Made by a program: the position numbers and the translations under genes
Shown: in pieces, positions 43,425 to 54,024 of the stretch
How positions within the stretch are numbered: the first letter of the stretch is position 1
Layout of the letters: every line of letters begins with the position of its first letter
NCBI GenBank assembly: GCA_965216425.1
Contig: CBDCFV010000007.1
Coordinates: forward strand, 620,001 to 684,000
Origin: CBDCFV01 sp965216425
GTDB lineage: Bacteria; Chloroflexota; Dehalococcoidia; Lucifugimonadales; UBA3495
Reading direction: 5' to 3'
DNA: 64,000 nucleotides
Notes under the pieces: model-generated
What the model saw: the letters and a program-made list of their open reading frames with translations, nothing else
What the model was told of the DNA's origin: nothing
The model's database searches: none

Positions 43425-46400
43425 CAGCACCAGCGGTCAGATCAAGACAAAGTCGGGACTGACCTACGACCACGAGACAACGCCCAGCTACTTGGTTACG
43501 GTGACGGCTGATGACGGCAACGGCGGCACCGACACCATTGCCGTGACCATTAACGTCGCTGACGTGAACGAAAAGCCGACCTTCGACGAACCGGACCCAG
43601 CAGCCCGAAACGTCTCGGAAAACACGTCGGCAGGCCAGGACATCGGTACCGCTGTATCGGCCACCGACCCGGAAGTTGGCGACACGTTGACTTACACCCT
43701 GGGTGGGACCGATGTGGCGTCCTTTGACATTGTTTCAACGACCGGGCAGTTGCAGACCAAGTCCGCGCTGAACAAAGAGGCTGATGACACCTACGCGGTC
43801 ACCGTGTCGGTCCGCGACAGCAAGAACGACGCCGGAACTACGGACAACGCCGATGACGCCACCATCATGGTGAACATCACCGTCACCGACGCGAATGACG
43901 CGCCGCAGTTCAGCGTGGGTTCCGTCACCCGCTCGGTACGTGAAAATACGAGTGTGGTCGAGGATCTCGGCGGTCCGGTTACAGCCACTGACGGCGACAA
44001 TGACACTCTGACATACTCCCTGGATACCGCGGGCGCAACGTCGTTCGACATTGACAGCACCAGCGGCCAGATAAAGACCAAAGCCGACGAGACCTACGAC
44101 CACGAGACAACGCCCAGCTACTCGGTTACGGTGACGGCGGACGACAACAACGGCGGCACCGCAACCAAAGAAGTGACCATCGATGTCACCGACGTAAACG
44201 AGCCGCCGCTGAAACCCGGGACGCCTACGGTGTCCCGGACATCGAACACCGCTGTAAGCGTAACTTGGACGGCTCCCGACAATGCAGGCCGCCCGCCCAT
44301 TCTGCACTACATATACCAATACAAGAAAAATGCGGAGCCGGACTGGAGCGGTGAGACCTTTTATACGAGCGGATCCACCGCCAGTGTCACCATCGGCACA
44401 CTGGATGTCGGCACGTCTTATGACGTCCAAGTCCGGGCGATCAACGATGAGGGGCCAGGCCCGTGGTCCGACACGGGCACGGGCAACACCAACAGCCCGC
44501 CGGACTTCTCCGCCGCAACGCCGGCGCGAGAGGTGGCCGAGAACACCGCGGGGGTTACGAGCATAGGTAACCCCGTAACCGCAACGGACGGCGACTTAGA
44601 CACCCTCGACTACACGCTGGAAGGACCCGACGCCAATTCCTTCCAGATCGTTTCGACCAGCGGACAGATACAAACTAAGGCCGACGAGACCTACGACCAC
44701 GAGGCAAAACCCAGCTACACGGTGACGGTCAAGGCGGACGACAGCAACGGCGGCACGGACACCATCGAAGTGACCATCACCGTCACCGACGTAAATGAAG
44801 CGCCGGCTTTTGACGGGACCACCACTACCCGCGAGGTCCTTGAAAACACGGTGGCCGATACCGACATCGGCAATCCGGTGGCGGCCACGGACCAGGACGA
44901 TGGCGCGACGTTGACCTACTCGCTGGGCGGTACGGATGCCAGCTCCTTCGACATCGACACATCAACCGGGCTGTTGAAGACCAAGGCTGCGCTGGACCAT
45001 GAAACCAAGACAACCTACACCGTCATCGTTTCGGTCCACGACGGCAAGAACGCCGCCGGGGGTCCCGACACGACAGTCGATGATGACATCACGGTAACAA
45101 TCACCGTCGCGGACGCTAACGATTCGCCGGAGTTTCCATCTACGGAGTCCGGCGCTCGCTCCATCGCCGAAAACACGGCGGCCAATGCCAACATCGGCTC
45201 CCCGGTCAGTGCGACGGACGCCGATAACGACAACCTGACCTATACCCTGGAAGGGGCGGAGGCCGGTTCTTTCGCAATTGATGAATCGTCGGGGCAATTG
45301 AAGACCAAGAGCGCATTGGACCACGAGGACAAAGACACTTACACAGTGACTGTGAAAGCCAGCGACGGCAACGAAGGCACCGACACCATCGGAGTGACCA
45401 TCACTGTTAGCGATGTAAATGAAGCACCGGATTTCGGCTCCCCGACAGCTACCCGCACCGTTCCCGAGAACACGGCGGCGAACCAGCCAGTGGGTGAACC
45501 GGTAGCGGCTAAAGACCAGGACGACGGGGACAGTCTTGCCTACAGTTTGGGCGGCACGGATTCGGCATCGTTCGGCATTACCGGCAGCACAGGACAGATC
45601 ACGGTAGGCACCGGGACGACGCTGGATTACGAGACCAAGGACAGCTACGAAGTGACGGTAACCGTCACCGACTCATCCAACCTATCCGACATCATCACGG
45701 TGACCGTCAATGTCACTGCAGGAAACGATCCTCCGGTTTTCGCCACGGATCTGGCCACCCGTAGCGTTGCAGAAAACACTGGGACAAGCCAGAACATCGG
45801 CGCCCCATTCAAGGCCACGGACGCAGAAGAGGAAACGCTGACCTACGCCTTGCAAGGGACTGACGCCGCGTCATTTGGCATCGTCGCAACGTCCGGACAG
45901 TTGCAGACCAAGGCGGCGCTGGACTACGAGACCAAGTCCAGCTACTCCGTGACAGTGACGGCGGAAGATCCCAGCAGGGGCAACGGCTACATTATCGTGA
46001 CCATCACCGTGACCGACGTAAATGAGCCGCCGCTGGCGCCGGGGCAGCCTGGCGTGTCGGCGCAGACGGCCGACAGCATAAGCGCGACGTGGACCGCACC
46101 TGCCAATGCAGGGCGACCGGCCATTGCGGGCTACGACTACCAATACAGGAAGACGGGTGAACAGAGTTGGAGCGGCGCGACCTATGCTACAAACGGGGTA
46201 GTTACCAGCGCAACCATCAGCGGACTGGATGCCAATACGTCTTATGATGTTGAGGTGCGGGCGAAGAACGATGAAGGCACGGGTCCTTGGTCGGCCACAG
46301 GGGCCGGCAGTACCGGCAACACCGCCCCGGTTTTTCCCAACTCGGCTACGACGCGGGATGTGGCCGAAAACACACCGGCAGATGTCAACATCGGCTACCC

Positions 46401-49400
46401 GGTTACGGCCACGGACGACGACAACGGCGACTCGCGGACCTATACATTGGGCGGCGCTGATGCCGCGTCCTTCGACATTGACGCCAAGACAGGACAGTTA
46501 AAGACCAAGGCCCTGCTGGACCATGAGGCTGCAAAGAACACCTACACCGTGACGGTGACGGCCACGGACTCAGCCAGTGCCACAGCCGAGGCTACTGTGA
46601 CCATCACCGTCACCGACGTTAATGAACCGCCGTATTTCGGTTTAGACGCGGCCAATCGGACCGTTGCCGAAAACAGCTCGCAGGGCGGACCGGTGGGGCT
46701 ACCTGTCTCGGCCAACGATGATGACGCGGGGGACACGCGGACCTACAGTCTGGCCGGTGCGGACTCGGCATCCTTCGGTATTCACAACGAGACGGGCCCG
46801 ATCACGGTAGGCACCGGGACCAGACTGGACTTTGAGGATGGGACCAAGACCACTTACAAGGTGACGGTCACCGCCACCGACTCATCCCATTTGTCCACCA
46901 CCATCACGGTGACCATCGAGGTCCTTAACGTCGACGAGGACGGCGTGGTGACCCTGACGCAGTTGCAGCCCCAAGTCGATACTGACCTCAGGGCCAGCCT
47001 CGATGACCCGGACGGCTTGGTCTCTGTCCCCACTTGGCAGTGGGAGATCTCAAATGACGAGACCAATTGGACTGCAATCGCCGGAGCGACGTCAGCCTCC
47101 TACACCCCTGTGTCCCAGGACGTGGGCAAGTTCCTGCGGGTCACGGCGTCTTACTCCGATGGAGAGGGGAACAACAAGACCGCCCAGGCGGCGGCGCCCA
47201 ACGCGGTGCAGGATGTACCGGCGACCAACGCGGCGCCGGTACTCCCCTCGCAACCTCTTGACCGGACCATCGCGGAAAACACGGGGGCCGGTGAGAACGT
47301 GGGTGCACCGGTTACGGCAACCGACGCCAACAGTGACACGCTCACCTATAAATTGAGCGGCGTCGATGCGCCATCCTTCTTCATCGTCGCCGACAGCGGC
47401 CAGATACAGACCAAGGCCCCGCTGGACTATGAAGCCAAGGGCACCTATACGGTTACGGTAACCGCGACCGACCCATCCGATGAATCGGACGATGTAACAG
47501 TCACCATTACCGTGACCGACGTAGACGAGCCGCCATTGACGCCCGGCATTCCGGCGATGACCCAGAACACTCAGACCAGCCTCACCATGGCTTGGACCGC
47601 GCCCGGCAGCATAGGGCGGCCCGCCGTCAGCGATTACGACTACCAGTACAAAAAGACCGCGGAGAATACTTGGACAGAGGTGACCAATACTCCGATCACA
47701 GACACCAGCGTCGAAATCACGGGGCTGGAAGCCACCACGTATTACGACGTTCAGGTACGGGCTACAAACGACGAGGGAACGGGCGACTGGTCGGACTCCG
47801 GCATCGGCGTTACCAGAACGCTGCCCAATACTCCGCCCGAGTTTCCCGGCTCCACGACGGAGCGGCATGTGATCGAAAACACGGAGGACCGCCAGAACGT
47901 AGGAAACCCGGTGGATGCCAGGGACACGGACAACGACGACCTGACTTATATTCTTGAAGGCACGGATGCCGATTCCTTTATAATCGACGATGAATCCGGG
48001 CAATTGAAGACCAGGATGCCGCTGGACCACGAAGTGAAGGACAGCTACTCGGTGTTGGTGAAAGCGGAAGACGGACGCGGCGGCAGCGACGCCATAAGCG
48101 TGACCATCAAAGTCACCAACGTGAATGAAAAGCCGCAGTTCGCCGGCAACCTGGGCGCGCACAGTGTGCTCGAGAACACCACTCCCGGCGTGGACATCGG
48201 CGCCCCGGTGAAGGCCACGGACCCGGAGAACGACCCGCTGACCTACTCGCTGGACAGCGCCAGCGCCCAGGTCTTCTCAATTGATCCGTCAACCGGGCAG
48301 TTGCGGACCAAAGCCGCGCTGGACTATGAGACCGCGCGGACTCACTCGGTGGTGGTGAAGGTTTCAGACCGGAAGAACGCCCAAGGAACGACGGACACAG
48401 CGGTGGATGCGACCATATCGGTAACCATCACGGTGACCAACGTCAATGAACCCCCAGCTTTCACCGAGGCGTCCCCGAGCCGCACCGTACCCGAAAACTC
48501 GGGAATTGGTACGGACGTCGGGTATCCGGTGACTGCCGCCGACCCCGATGGGGACACGCTGACCTACTCGCTGGGCGGGACGGACAAGGACTTTTTCAGC
48601 ATTGACCGGTCGTCCGGCCAGTTGAAGACCGGGGCCGCGTTAGACTACGAGTCCGGGAAGAGAAGCTACACGGTTACGGTATCGGTCAGCGACGGCAAGA
48701 ACGCCGACGGCAACGCTGATACAACCACCGACGCCACGGTAACGATGACCATTGCCGTTACGGACGAAAACGAGGCCCCGGAGGTAACGATCCGCTCGAC
48801 GGTGCGTTACGCCGAGAACGGCGCCGACCCGGTGGACACCTACACTGCGACGGACCCAGAGCGGGGCACGATTACCTGGACGTTGTCGGGCACCGACATG
48901 GATGACTTCAGGATTAGTAAGGTTAACGATAAGGGGGTGCTAGAGTTCAGGACGCCGCCCAACTACGAGGCTCCGGCAGATACGGACACTGACAACATCT
49001 ACTTGGTAACGGTAGAAGTTTCCGACGGGAATACCAGCGACGCCCTGCAGGTGACCGTTACCGTCTTCAACGTCAACGAACCGCCAGCTTTCCCCGCGGA
49101 GACGGGCGCGCGCAACGTGGACGAGAACACGGCGGCGGGCATTAACCTCGGCGATGCGGTCGCCGCAGTCGACCCCGAGGGTCATACATTGACCTACAAG
49201 CTGGCGGGGACGGATGGGGCTTCCTTCGCCATTGACACGTCCACCGGGCAGTTGAGGACCAGGGCCCCGTTGGATTTCGAGACCAAGCGCACCTATTTGG
49301 TGACGGTGCACGTCCGCGACAGTCTGGACCAGGACGACCGGGTCAACGCGGTGACGGACGACACCATCAACATAACGATTACCATCAACAACATTGACGA

Positions 49401-50553
49401 GGATGGATGGATCGTCTTCTCATCACGGCAACCCCAGATTGGCACTCCCTTCACCGCAACCATTGAAGACCCTGACGGCGGCGTCACCGGCGCTATCTGG
49501 GTGTGGGAGAATTCCAGTAACGGTTCCAGCGGTTGGAATGACGCCACCGGCACAGGCACAACGTCAGCCTCTTACACTCCGGTCGCCGCGGACAGCGGCA
49601 AGTACCTGCGGGTTACGGCGTCCTATACCGACGGACATGATCCCGGAAAGACCGCGCAAAAAGTCTCCGACAATCCGGTGAGGGTCACGCCTGATAGCAA
49701 CGTAGCACCCACTTTTGCCTCAAGTACCGCTACGCGGGGCGTCGACGAAGGTACCGCCGCTGGTCAAAACATCGGCGACCCCGTATCGGCCACTGACGCC
49801 GATCCCGCCGACGGCAGCTTGCTGACCTACTCCTTGACCGGGCCGGATGCCGCGTCCTTCGAAATCGTCAGGGCGACGGGCCAGTTGCTGACCAAGGCCC
49901 CGTTGGACCACGAGGACAAGGCCAGCTATACGGTGACGGTAACGGCGGTGGACCCATCTCTGATGCCCGCCATCATCTCGGTGACCATCAACGTCAATGA
50001 CGTTGACGAACCGCCGGTGCTGGCAGGCCCCGACGTGGTCGACTACCCGGAGAACGGCACCGACGAGGTGGAAACCTACATCGCCACAGACCCTGAGGGG
50101 GTCTCGATAACCTGGTCGCTGGAGGGCGACGACAAGGACCTCTTCAATATCAGCGGAGGTGAGCTGACCTTTATAGCGTCGCCGGACCACGACGCTCCGG
50201 CGGACGCCGACGGCAACAATATCTACATGGTGACGGTTACAGCCTCCGACGGGACTACCCCGGTAACCTTGGCCGTGGAGGTCACGGTCTCCAACGTGAA
50301 CGAAGAGCCGGAGTTCCCGTCCTCCGAAGACGGGGAGCGGACCGTGGCAGAAAACAGTTCCCGTCCTCCGAAGACGGGGCGGACCGTGGCAGAAAACACC
50401 GGGGCGGAACATAGGCGCCCCGGTGGCGGCGACCGATCCCGACAACGGCGACACTTTGACCTATACGCTGGGAGGGAGCGACGCAGGTTCCTTTGCCATC
50501 GACGAGACTACCGGACAGTTGAAGACCAAGGACACTCTGAACTACGAGGCTAA
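43189..50553 (+). CDS. Giant cadherin-like surface protein, segment 3 (central repeats)
   Basis: The genuine part starts near 43295 (SATREVAENPTAVTTVG). It contains roughly nineteen repeats of about 95 residues with the pattern ENTxxxxxIGxPVxATD, LTYxLGGTDAxSFxI, STGQLKTKAxLDYE, YTVTVTATD and VTDVNEPP, plus three fibronectin-III domains (PPLKPGTPTVSRTSNTAVSV, PPLAPGQPGV, PPLTPGIPAM) and two Ig-like WQW domains. The linkers resemble calcium-binding cadherin junctions. The frame is lost at 50400-50410, just after a 44+42-bp tandem microduplication (50313-50398). Presumably one extracellular adhesin with its flanking segments. Confidence 0.85.
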   Translation: MPRRPTPTEREAARARRQQRLQPSGPDQTVRRPSATREVAENPTAVTTVGTPIIATDPDDGNTLEYSLDITGATLFDIDSTSGQIKTKSGLTYDHETTPSYLVTVTADDGNGGTDTIAVTINVADVNEKPTFDEPDPAARNVSENTSAGQDIGTAVSATDPEVGDTLTYTLGGTDVASFDIVSTTGQLQTKSALNKEADDTYAVTVSVRDSKNDAGTTDNADDATIMVNITVTDANDAPQFSVGSVTRSVRENTSVVEDLGGPVTATDGDNDTLTYSLDTAGATSFDIDSTSGQIKTKADETYDHETTPSYSVTVTADDNNGGTATKEVTIDVTDVNEPPLKPGTPTVSRTSNTAVSVTWTAPDNAGRPPILHYIYQYKKNAEPDWSGETFYTSGSTASVTIGTLDVGTSYDVQVRAINDEGPGPWSDTGTGNTNSPPDFSAATPAREVAENTAGVTSIGNPVTATDGDLDTLDYTLEGPDANSFQIVSTSGQIQTKADETYDHEAKPSYTVTVKADDSNGGTDTIEVTITVTDVNEAPAFDGTTTTREVLENTVADTDIGNPVAATDQDDGATLTYSLGGTDASSFDIDTSTGLLKTKAALDHETKTTYTVIVSVHDGKNAAGGPDTTVDDDITVTITVADANDSPEFPSTESGARSIAENTAANANIGSPVSATDADNDNLTYTLEGAEAGSFAIDESSGQLKTKSALDHEDKDTYTVTVKASDGNEGTDTIGVTITVSDVNEAPDFGSPTATRTVPENTAANQPVGEPVAAKDQDDGDSLAYSLGGTDSASFGITGSTGQITVGTGTTLDYETKDSYEVTVTVTDSSNLSDIITVTVNVTAGNDPPVFATDLATRSVAENTGTSQNIGAPFKATDAEEETLTYALQGTDAASFGIVATSGQLQTKAALDYETKSSYSVTVTAEDPSRGNGYIIVTITVTDVNEPPLAPGQPGVSAQTADSISATWTAPANAGRPAIAGYDYQYRKTGEQSWSGATYATNGVVTSATISGLDANTSYDVEVRAKNDEGTGPWSATGAGSTGNTAPVFPNSATTRDVAENTPADVNIGYPVTATDDDNGDSRTYTLGGADAASFDIDAKTGQLKTKALLDHEAAKNTYTVTVTATDSASATAEATVTITVTDVNEPPYFGLDAANRTVAENSSQGGPVGLPVSANDDDAGDTRTYSLAGADSASFGIHNETGPITVGTGTRLDFEDGTKTTYKVTVTATDSSHLSTTITVTIEVLNVDEDGVVTLTQLQPQVDTDLRASLDDPDGLVSVPTWQWEISNDETNWTAIAGATSASYTPVSQDVGKFLRVTASYSDGEGNNKTAQAAAPNAVQDVPATNAAPVLPSQPLDRTIAENTGAGENVGAPVTATDANSDTLTYKLSGVDAPSFFIVADSGQIQTKAPLDYEAKGTYTVTVTATDPSDESDDVTVTITVTDVDEPPLTPGIPAMTQNTQTSLTMAWTAPGSIGRPAVSDYDYQYKKTAENTWTEVTNTPITDTSVEITGLEATTYYDVQVRATNDEGTGDWSDSGIGVTRTLPNTPPEFPGSTTERHVIENTEDRQNVGNPVDARDTDNDDLTYILEGTDADSFIIDDESGQLKTRMPLDHEVKDSYSVLVKAEDGRGGSDAISVTIKVTNVNEKPQFAGNLGAHSVLENTTPGVDIGAPVKATDPENDPLTYSLDSASAQVFSIDPSTGQLRTKAALDYETARTHSVVVKVSDRKNAQGTTDTAVDATISVTITVTNVNEPPAFTEASPSRTVPENSGIGTDVGYPVTAADPDGDTLTYSLGGTDKDFFSIDRSSGQLKTGAALDYESGKRSYTVTVSVSDGKNADGNADTTTDATVTMTIAVTDENEAPEVTIRSTVRYAENGADPVDTYTATDPERGTITWTLSGTDMDDFRISKVNDKGVLEFRTPPNYEAPADTDTDNIYLVTVEVSDGNTSDALQVTVTVFNVNEPPAFPAETGARNVDENTAAGINLGDAVAAVDPEGHTLTYKLAGTDGASFAIDTSTGQLRTRAPLDFETKRTYLVTVHVRDSLDQDDRVNAVTDDTINITITINNIDEDGWIVFSSRQPQIGTPFTATIEDPDGGVTGAIWVWENSSNGSSGWNDATGTGTTSASYTPVAADSGKYLRVTASYTDGHDPGKTAQKVSDNPVRVTPDSNVAPTFASSTATRGVDEGTAAGQNIGDPVSATDADPADGSLLTYSLTGPDAASFEIVRATGQLLTKAPLDHEDKASYTVTVTAVDPSLMPAIISVTINVNDVDEPPVLAGPDVVDYPENGTDEVETYIATDPEGVSITWSLEGDDKDLFNISGGELTFIASPDHDAPADADGNNIYMVTVTASDGTTPVTLAVEVTVSNVNEEPEFPSSEDGERTVAENSSRPPKTGRTVAENTGAEHRRPGGGDRSRQRRHFDLYAGRERRRFLCHRRDYRTVEDQGHSELRG

Positions 50554-53500
50554 GGACACCTACACGGTGACGGTAACGGCGACGGACTCATCGGGCCTAT
50601 CCGCCACCATCACGGTGACGGTCACCGTCTTGAGCGTGAACGAAGCCCCGGAGTTTCCGGGCACCGAGACCGGGCAGCGAAGCGTGGCCGAAAACACGCC
50701 GGCGGCCCAGGACATCGGGGCTCCGGTGGCGGCCACCGATCCCGAGGGCGAAACCCTGACCTACGCACTTGGCGGGGACGATGCCGCTTCCTTCGCTATC
50801 GACGGAGCCAGCGGCCAGTTGAAGACCAGGGACCCGCTGGACTACGAGACCAAGGCCAGCTACTCGGTAACCGTTTCGGTCAGCGACGGCAATAACGACC
50901 CGTCCGCCGACAACACCATCGACGTAACCATTTCAGTCACCGACTTGAACGATGCAGGGACCGTAATATTGTCTTCCCTGCAGCCCCAGGTCGGTACTCC
51001 GATAACCGCAAGGCTGGAAGACCCTGACGACGCTACCGGCGTGACTTGGACTTGGGAGAGTTCCTCTGATTGGTCTTCCGGCTGGGCCGCCATCAGCGGC
51101 GCGACGACGGATACCTATACGCCGGTGGCCGGCGACGTGGGGGACTACCTGCGGGCCAAGGCGTCATACACTAACGCTGGAGGCACGCAGGTAAGTGCCT
51201 ACGGGATGTCGGCCTATCCCGTGCGGGCCGCGCCGGCGCCTGGAACCAATGTCGCGCCCACTTTCGCGACCCCAACTGCGACATGCTCTGTGGCCGAGGA
51301 CGTCACTGTGGGCAGCGCCGTGGGCGATCCGGTCACGGCGACGGACACCAACGCTGCCGACGTTCTTACCTACAGCTTGAGCGGGGCCGACGCCGAGTCC
51401 TTCAGCATCGGCATGGCCTCGGGCCAGTTGCGGACCAAGGTCCTTCTGGACCATGATACCAAGGCCAGCTACACGGTCGTTGTAACGGCGGCGGACCCGT
51501 CGGGCCTGTCCGCCACCATCACGGTGACCATTACGGTCACCGACCAAAACGAGCCGCCGGTGATTACCGGGAAGACTTCGGTGTATTACGCGGAAGACCG
51601 CACGGATACGGTGGCCACCTACACCGCCGCCGACCCGGAGAATGGCACGATAACCTGGTCCTTGGCGGGCGACGACAGCGGGGACTTCTTAATCAGCAGC
51701 ACAGGCGTACTCACCTTCAGCACGCAACCGGACCTTGAAAACCCGGCGGACGAGGACACCGATAACGTGTACTTGATAACCGTGCAGGCCTCAGACGGGA
51801 CCAATACAGTCCCGTGGGACGTGACGGTTACGGTGACCGACGCGGCCGACCCGCCTCCCGCTCCTGACGCACCTACGGTGGAGGCAGCCGCAACCGACGG
51901 GCACACTGCATTGAGCGTAAGCTGGCAAGAGCCCGCCACCACCGGCGGTTCCTCCATCACCGCCTACGACGTGGAGTACGGAAAGCAGGGGTCGGAGGAC
52001 TGGAGCAGCGAGAACGTGACTATCACCGGAATGACCGCCTCCATCACCAGCGTGCTGCCGGACACGCTCTACGAGGTAAGGGTGCGGGCGGAGAACGCCG
52101 ACGGATGGGGCGAATGGTCGGAGCCGGGTAGCGGCAGGACCGAGGTAACCCCTCTGGACCAGCAAATCGACCTGACTGTTAGCTACAATGCGGCGGGCTA
52201 CACCGTTAACGAGGGCGGCACCGGCACTGTTTCGGTCACGTTGTCCGCGGCAGCCGACCGGGTCTTGCAAATCCCCATCACAGTAGCGCTACTGACCGCC
52301 GAGTCCGGCGACTACCGGGTGACCGGCTTGACAAGCAACGCCCTTGCCTTCGTCCCGGGAGACAGTTCCAAGAGCTTCACTTTCGAGGCGCTGCAGGACA
52401 CCGACACCAGCGACGAGACGGTTACATTGGGACTGGGCCAACTGCCCGCCAAGGTGACTGCGGGCAGCCGGACAACGTCCGTGGTAACAATAGACGACGA
52501 CGATTCCGTCCCACCCCAGAGGAACCGCAGGCCCAGCGGCGGTGGTGGCGGCGGAGGTGGCGGTGGCGGCAACTTCGGGTCACCGGCTCCCGGGAACAAA
52601 GCGCCGGTGTTCACCGACGGGACCTCCGCCTCGCGCTCGGTGGCGGAAAACACGGCAGGGGGCGTCAACATAGGCGCCCCGGTGACGGCCACCGACGCAG
52701 ATAGGGACACGTTGACCTACACCGTTGGGGGCGACGACGGCTCGGCCTTCGCGGTCAACAGCACCACCGGGCAACTGAAGACCAAGTCGGCCTTAGACTT
52801 CGAGACCAAGTCGAGCTACAGGGTCACCATGGGCGTCACTGACTCCAACGGGGAAGGTGACACTATTACCGTTACCATAACGGTGACCGACGTGGCCGAT
52901 GTGTCCCTCGTCAGCGGGTCAACCCAGATGATGGGGGTTGTGGACTCCGAACAAGACACGACCGTATCGACGCTGGACGGAAGCGTGGCGGTTACCTTCC
53001 CGTCCGGGTCGCGGAGTGGTGATTATCAGGTCAGACTGGACTACGGTGTGACCAACTGCAACGCGAACTTCTCGGGAGAAGAGTTGTGGTTCTGCTTGAC
53101 GGTGGACATCTTCGACAATGCAGGCAACCTCGAGCAGGGGGTGGTGCTCTCCCAGCCCGCGACAATCAAGATCAGGCGGAATGGCGACGAACGGGGCGGC
53201 GTGGATGCCGTACTGGGGCTGCACGCGCAGGGAGGCGTCAGCGTCTACACCCGCGGACGAACGGGCGGCGAGTGGATCGAGTCGGCGTTCACACTGGAAT
53301 CCGATGGCGTGGGCGGGATAGTCATCACCATCACCGGTGTCAGCAGCTTCGGCCTGTATGCGGGTACGACCGACTCGTCAGTCCCGGTGCAGGTATCACA
53401 TCAGGCAGCTACAGTGCCTGTGCCAACTCAGAACACGGGAGGTCGGGGGGCCTCACCGGAACCGACGCCCACACCGGCACCGACGCCTCAGCCGGGTTCC

Positions 53501-53941
53501 TCGTCGGAGCAGTCAACCACGCCGGAGCCCACCCCTACACCCGCGCCGGTGGTCACGCGGGGAACAAACCCGACGCCGGAGCCTACGTTGGGACATCAGG
53601 TATCGGCTCCGTTCGGGCCTTTGGGTGGGCCGGCGGCAACGCCGACCCCGGCGCCGACTCCGGCCGGCATCGCCAAGGCGTTTGGAAATCTGCGATCGGC
53701 TCCGCCGCCGGCTGGCGACTCGGTACCAACAGCCGGGCCGGAAGTCAAAGTTGCTTCGTTCGATTCGGAAGGCGGGAAATCCGGAGGGATGCCGTCGTGG
53801 TACGTCGCGATCATAATGATGGCGCTGGCGGCGACGATAGCCGGCGGCAGCACGTACTTCGTGAAGAGGCGGCAAAGGCTACCCTACCCTGTAACAGTGC
53901 AGAGAAGCCGCGAGTTCAATAAGTGGTGGTCGGGGTGGTAA
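50423..53941 (+). CDS. Giant cadherin-like surface protein, segment 4 (C-terminus, membrane anchor)
   Basis: Continues NIGAPVAATD from segment 3. It includes about four more cadherin-like repeats, one Ig-like WTW domain, a fibronectin-III domain (PPPAPDAPTVEAAATDGHTA), a Calx-beta domain (YTVNEGGTGTVSVTLSAAAD ... VTIDDDD), a poly-glycine linker and a last cadherin repeat. A unique beta domain with two cysteines follows (residues near 870-1010), then a PTPAPTP stalk and one transmembrane helix (WYVAIIMMALAATIAGGSTY) with a basic cytoplasmic tail. Orientation: N-terminus outside. A strong terminator follows the stop. Confidence 0.88.
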   Translation: MAATDPDNGDTLTYTLGGSDAGSFAIDETTGQLKTKDTLNYEAKDTYTVTVTATDSSGLSATITVTVTVLSVNEAPEFPGTETGQRSVAENTPAAQDIGAPVAATDPEGETLTYALGGDDAASFAIDGASGQLKTRDPLDYETKASYSVTVSVSDGNNDPSADNTIDVTISVTDLNDAGTVILSSLQPQVGTPITARLEDPDDATGVTWTWESSSDWSSGWAAISGATTDTYTPVAGDVGDYLRAKASYTNAGGTQVSAYGMSAYPVRAAPAPGTNVAPTFATPTATCSVAEDVTVGSAVGDPVTATDTNAADVLTYSLSGADAESFSIGMASGQLRTKVLLDHDTKASYTVVVTAADPSGLSATITVTITVTDQNEPPVITGKTSVYYAEDRTDTVATYTAADPENGTITWSLAGDDSGDFLISSTGVLTFSTQPDLENPADEDTDNVYLITVQASDGTNTVPWDVTVTVTDAADPPPAPDAPTVEAAATDGHTALSVSWQEPATTGGSSITAYDVEYGKQGSEDWSSENVTITGMTASITSVLPDTLYEVRVRAENADGWGEWSEPGSGRTEVTPLDQQIDLTVSYNAAGYTVNEGGTGTVSVTLSAAADRVLQIPITVALLTAESGDYRVTGLTSNALAFVPGDSSKSFTFEALQDTDTSDETVTLGLGQLPAKVTAGSRTTSVVTIDDDDSVPPQRNRRPSGGGGGGGGGGGNFGSPAPGNKAPVFTDGTSASRSVAENTAGGVNIGAPVTATDADRDTLTYTVGGDDGSAFAVNSTTGQLKTKSALDFETKSSYRVTMGVTDSNGEGDTITVTITVTDVADVSLVSGSTQMMGVVDSEQDTTVSTLDGSVAVTFPSGSRSGDYQVRLDYGVTNCNANFSGEELWFCLTVDIFDNAGNLEQGVVLSQPATIKIRRNGDERGGVDAVLGLHAQGGVSVYTRGRTGGEWIESAFTLESDGVGGIVITITGVSSFGLYAGTTDSSVPVQVSHQAATVPVPTQNTGGRGASPEPTPTPAPTPQPGSSSEQSTTPEPTPTPAPVVTRGTNPTPEPTLGHQVSAPFGPLGGPAATPTPAPTPAGIAKAFGNLRSAPPPAGDSVPTAGPEVKVASFDSEGGKSGGMPSWYVAIIMMALAATIAGGSTYFVKRRQRLPYPVTVQRSREFNKWWSGW

Positions 53942-53967
53942 CCCCGATGCGCCCATTGAGAACATTG

Positions 53968-54000
53968 AACCGGGAGGGCTATCGCCCTCCCGGTTTTATA
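53968..54000 (+). terminator. Rho-independent terminator of the giant gene
   Basis: A perfect 12-bp stem AACCGGGAGGGC / GCCCTCCCGGTT with the 4-nt loop TATC, followed by TTATA. It lies 27 bp after the stop codon of segment 4, and the stem is symmetrical, so it could also serve the convergent epoxide hydrolase gene. Confidence 0.9.
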
Positions 54001-54024
54001 GCTCCTTGCCCACCGCCTGCGACA

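Noticed and set aside
43488..53875. Many minus-strand frames opposite the adhesin
   Set aside because: Antisense shadows of a GC-rich repetitive coding region.
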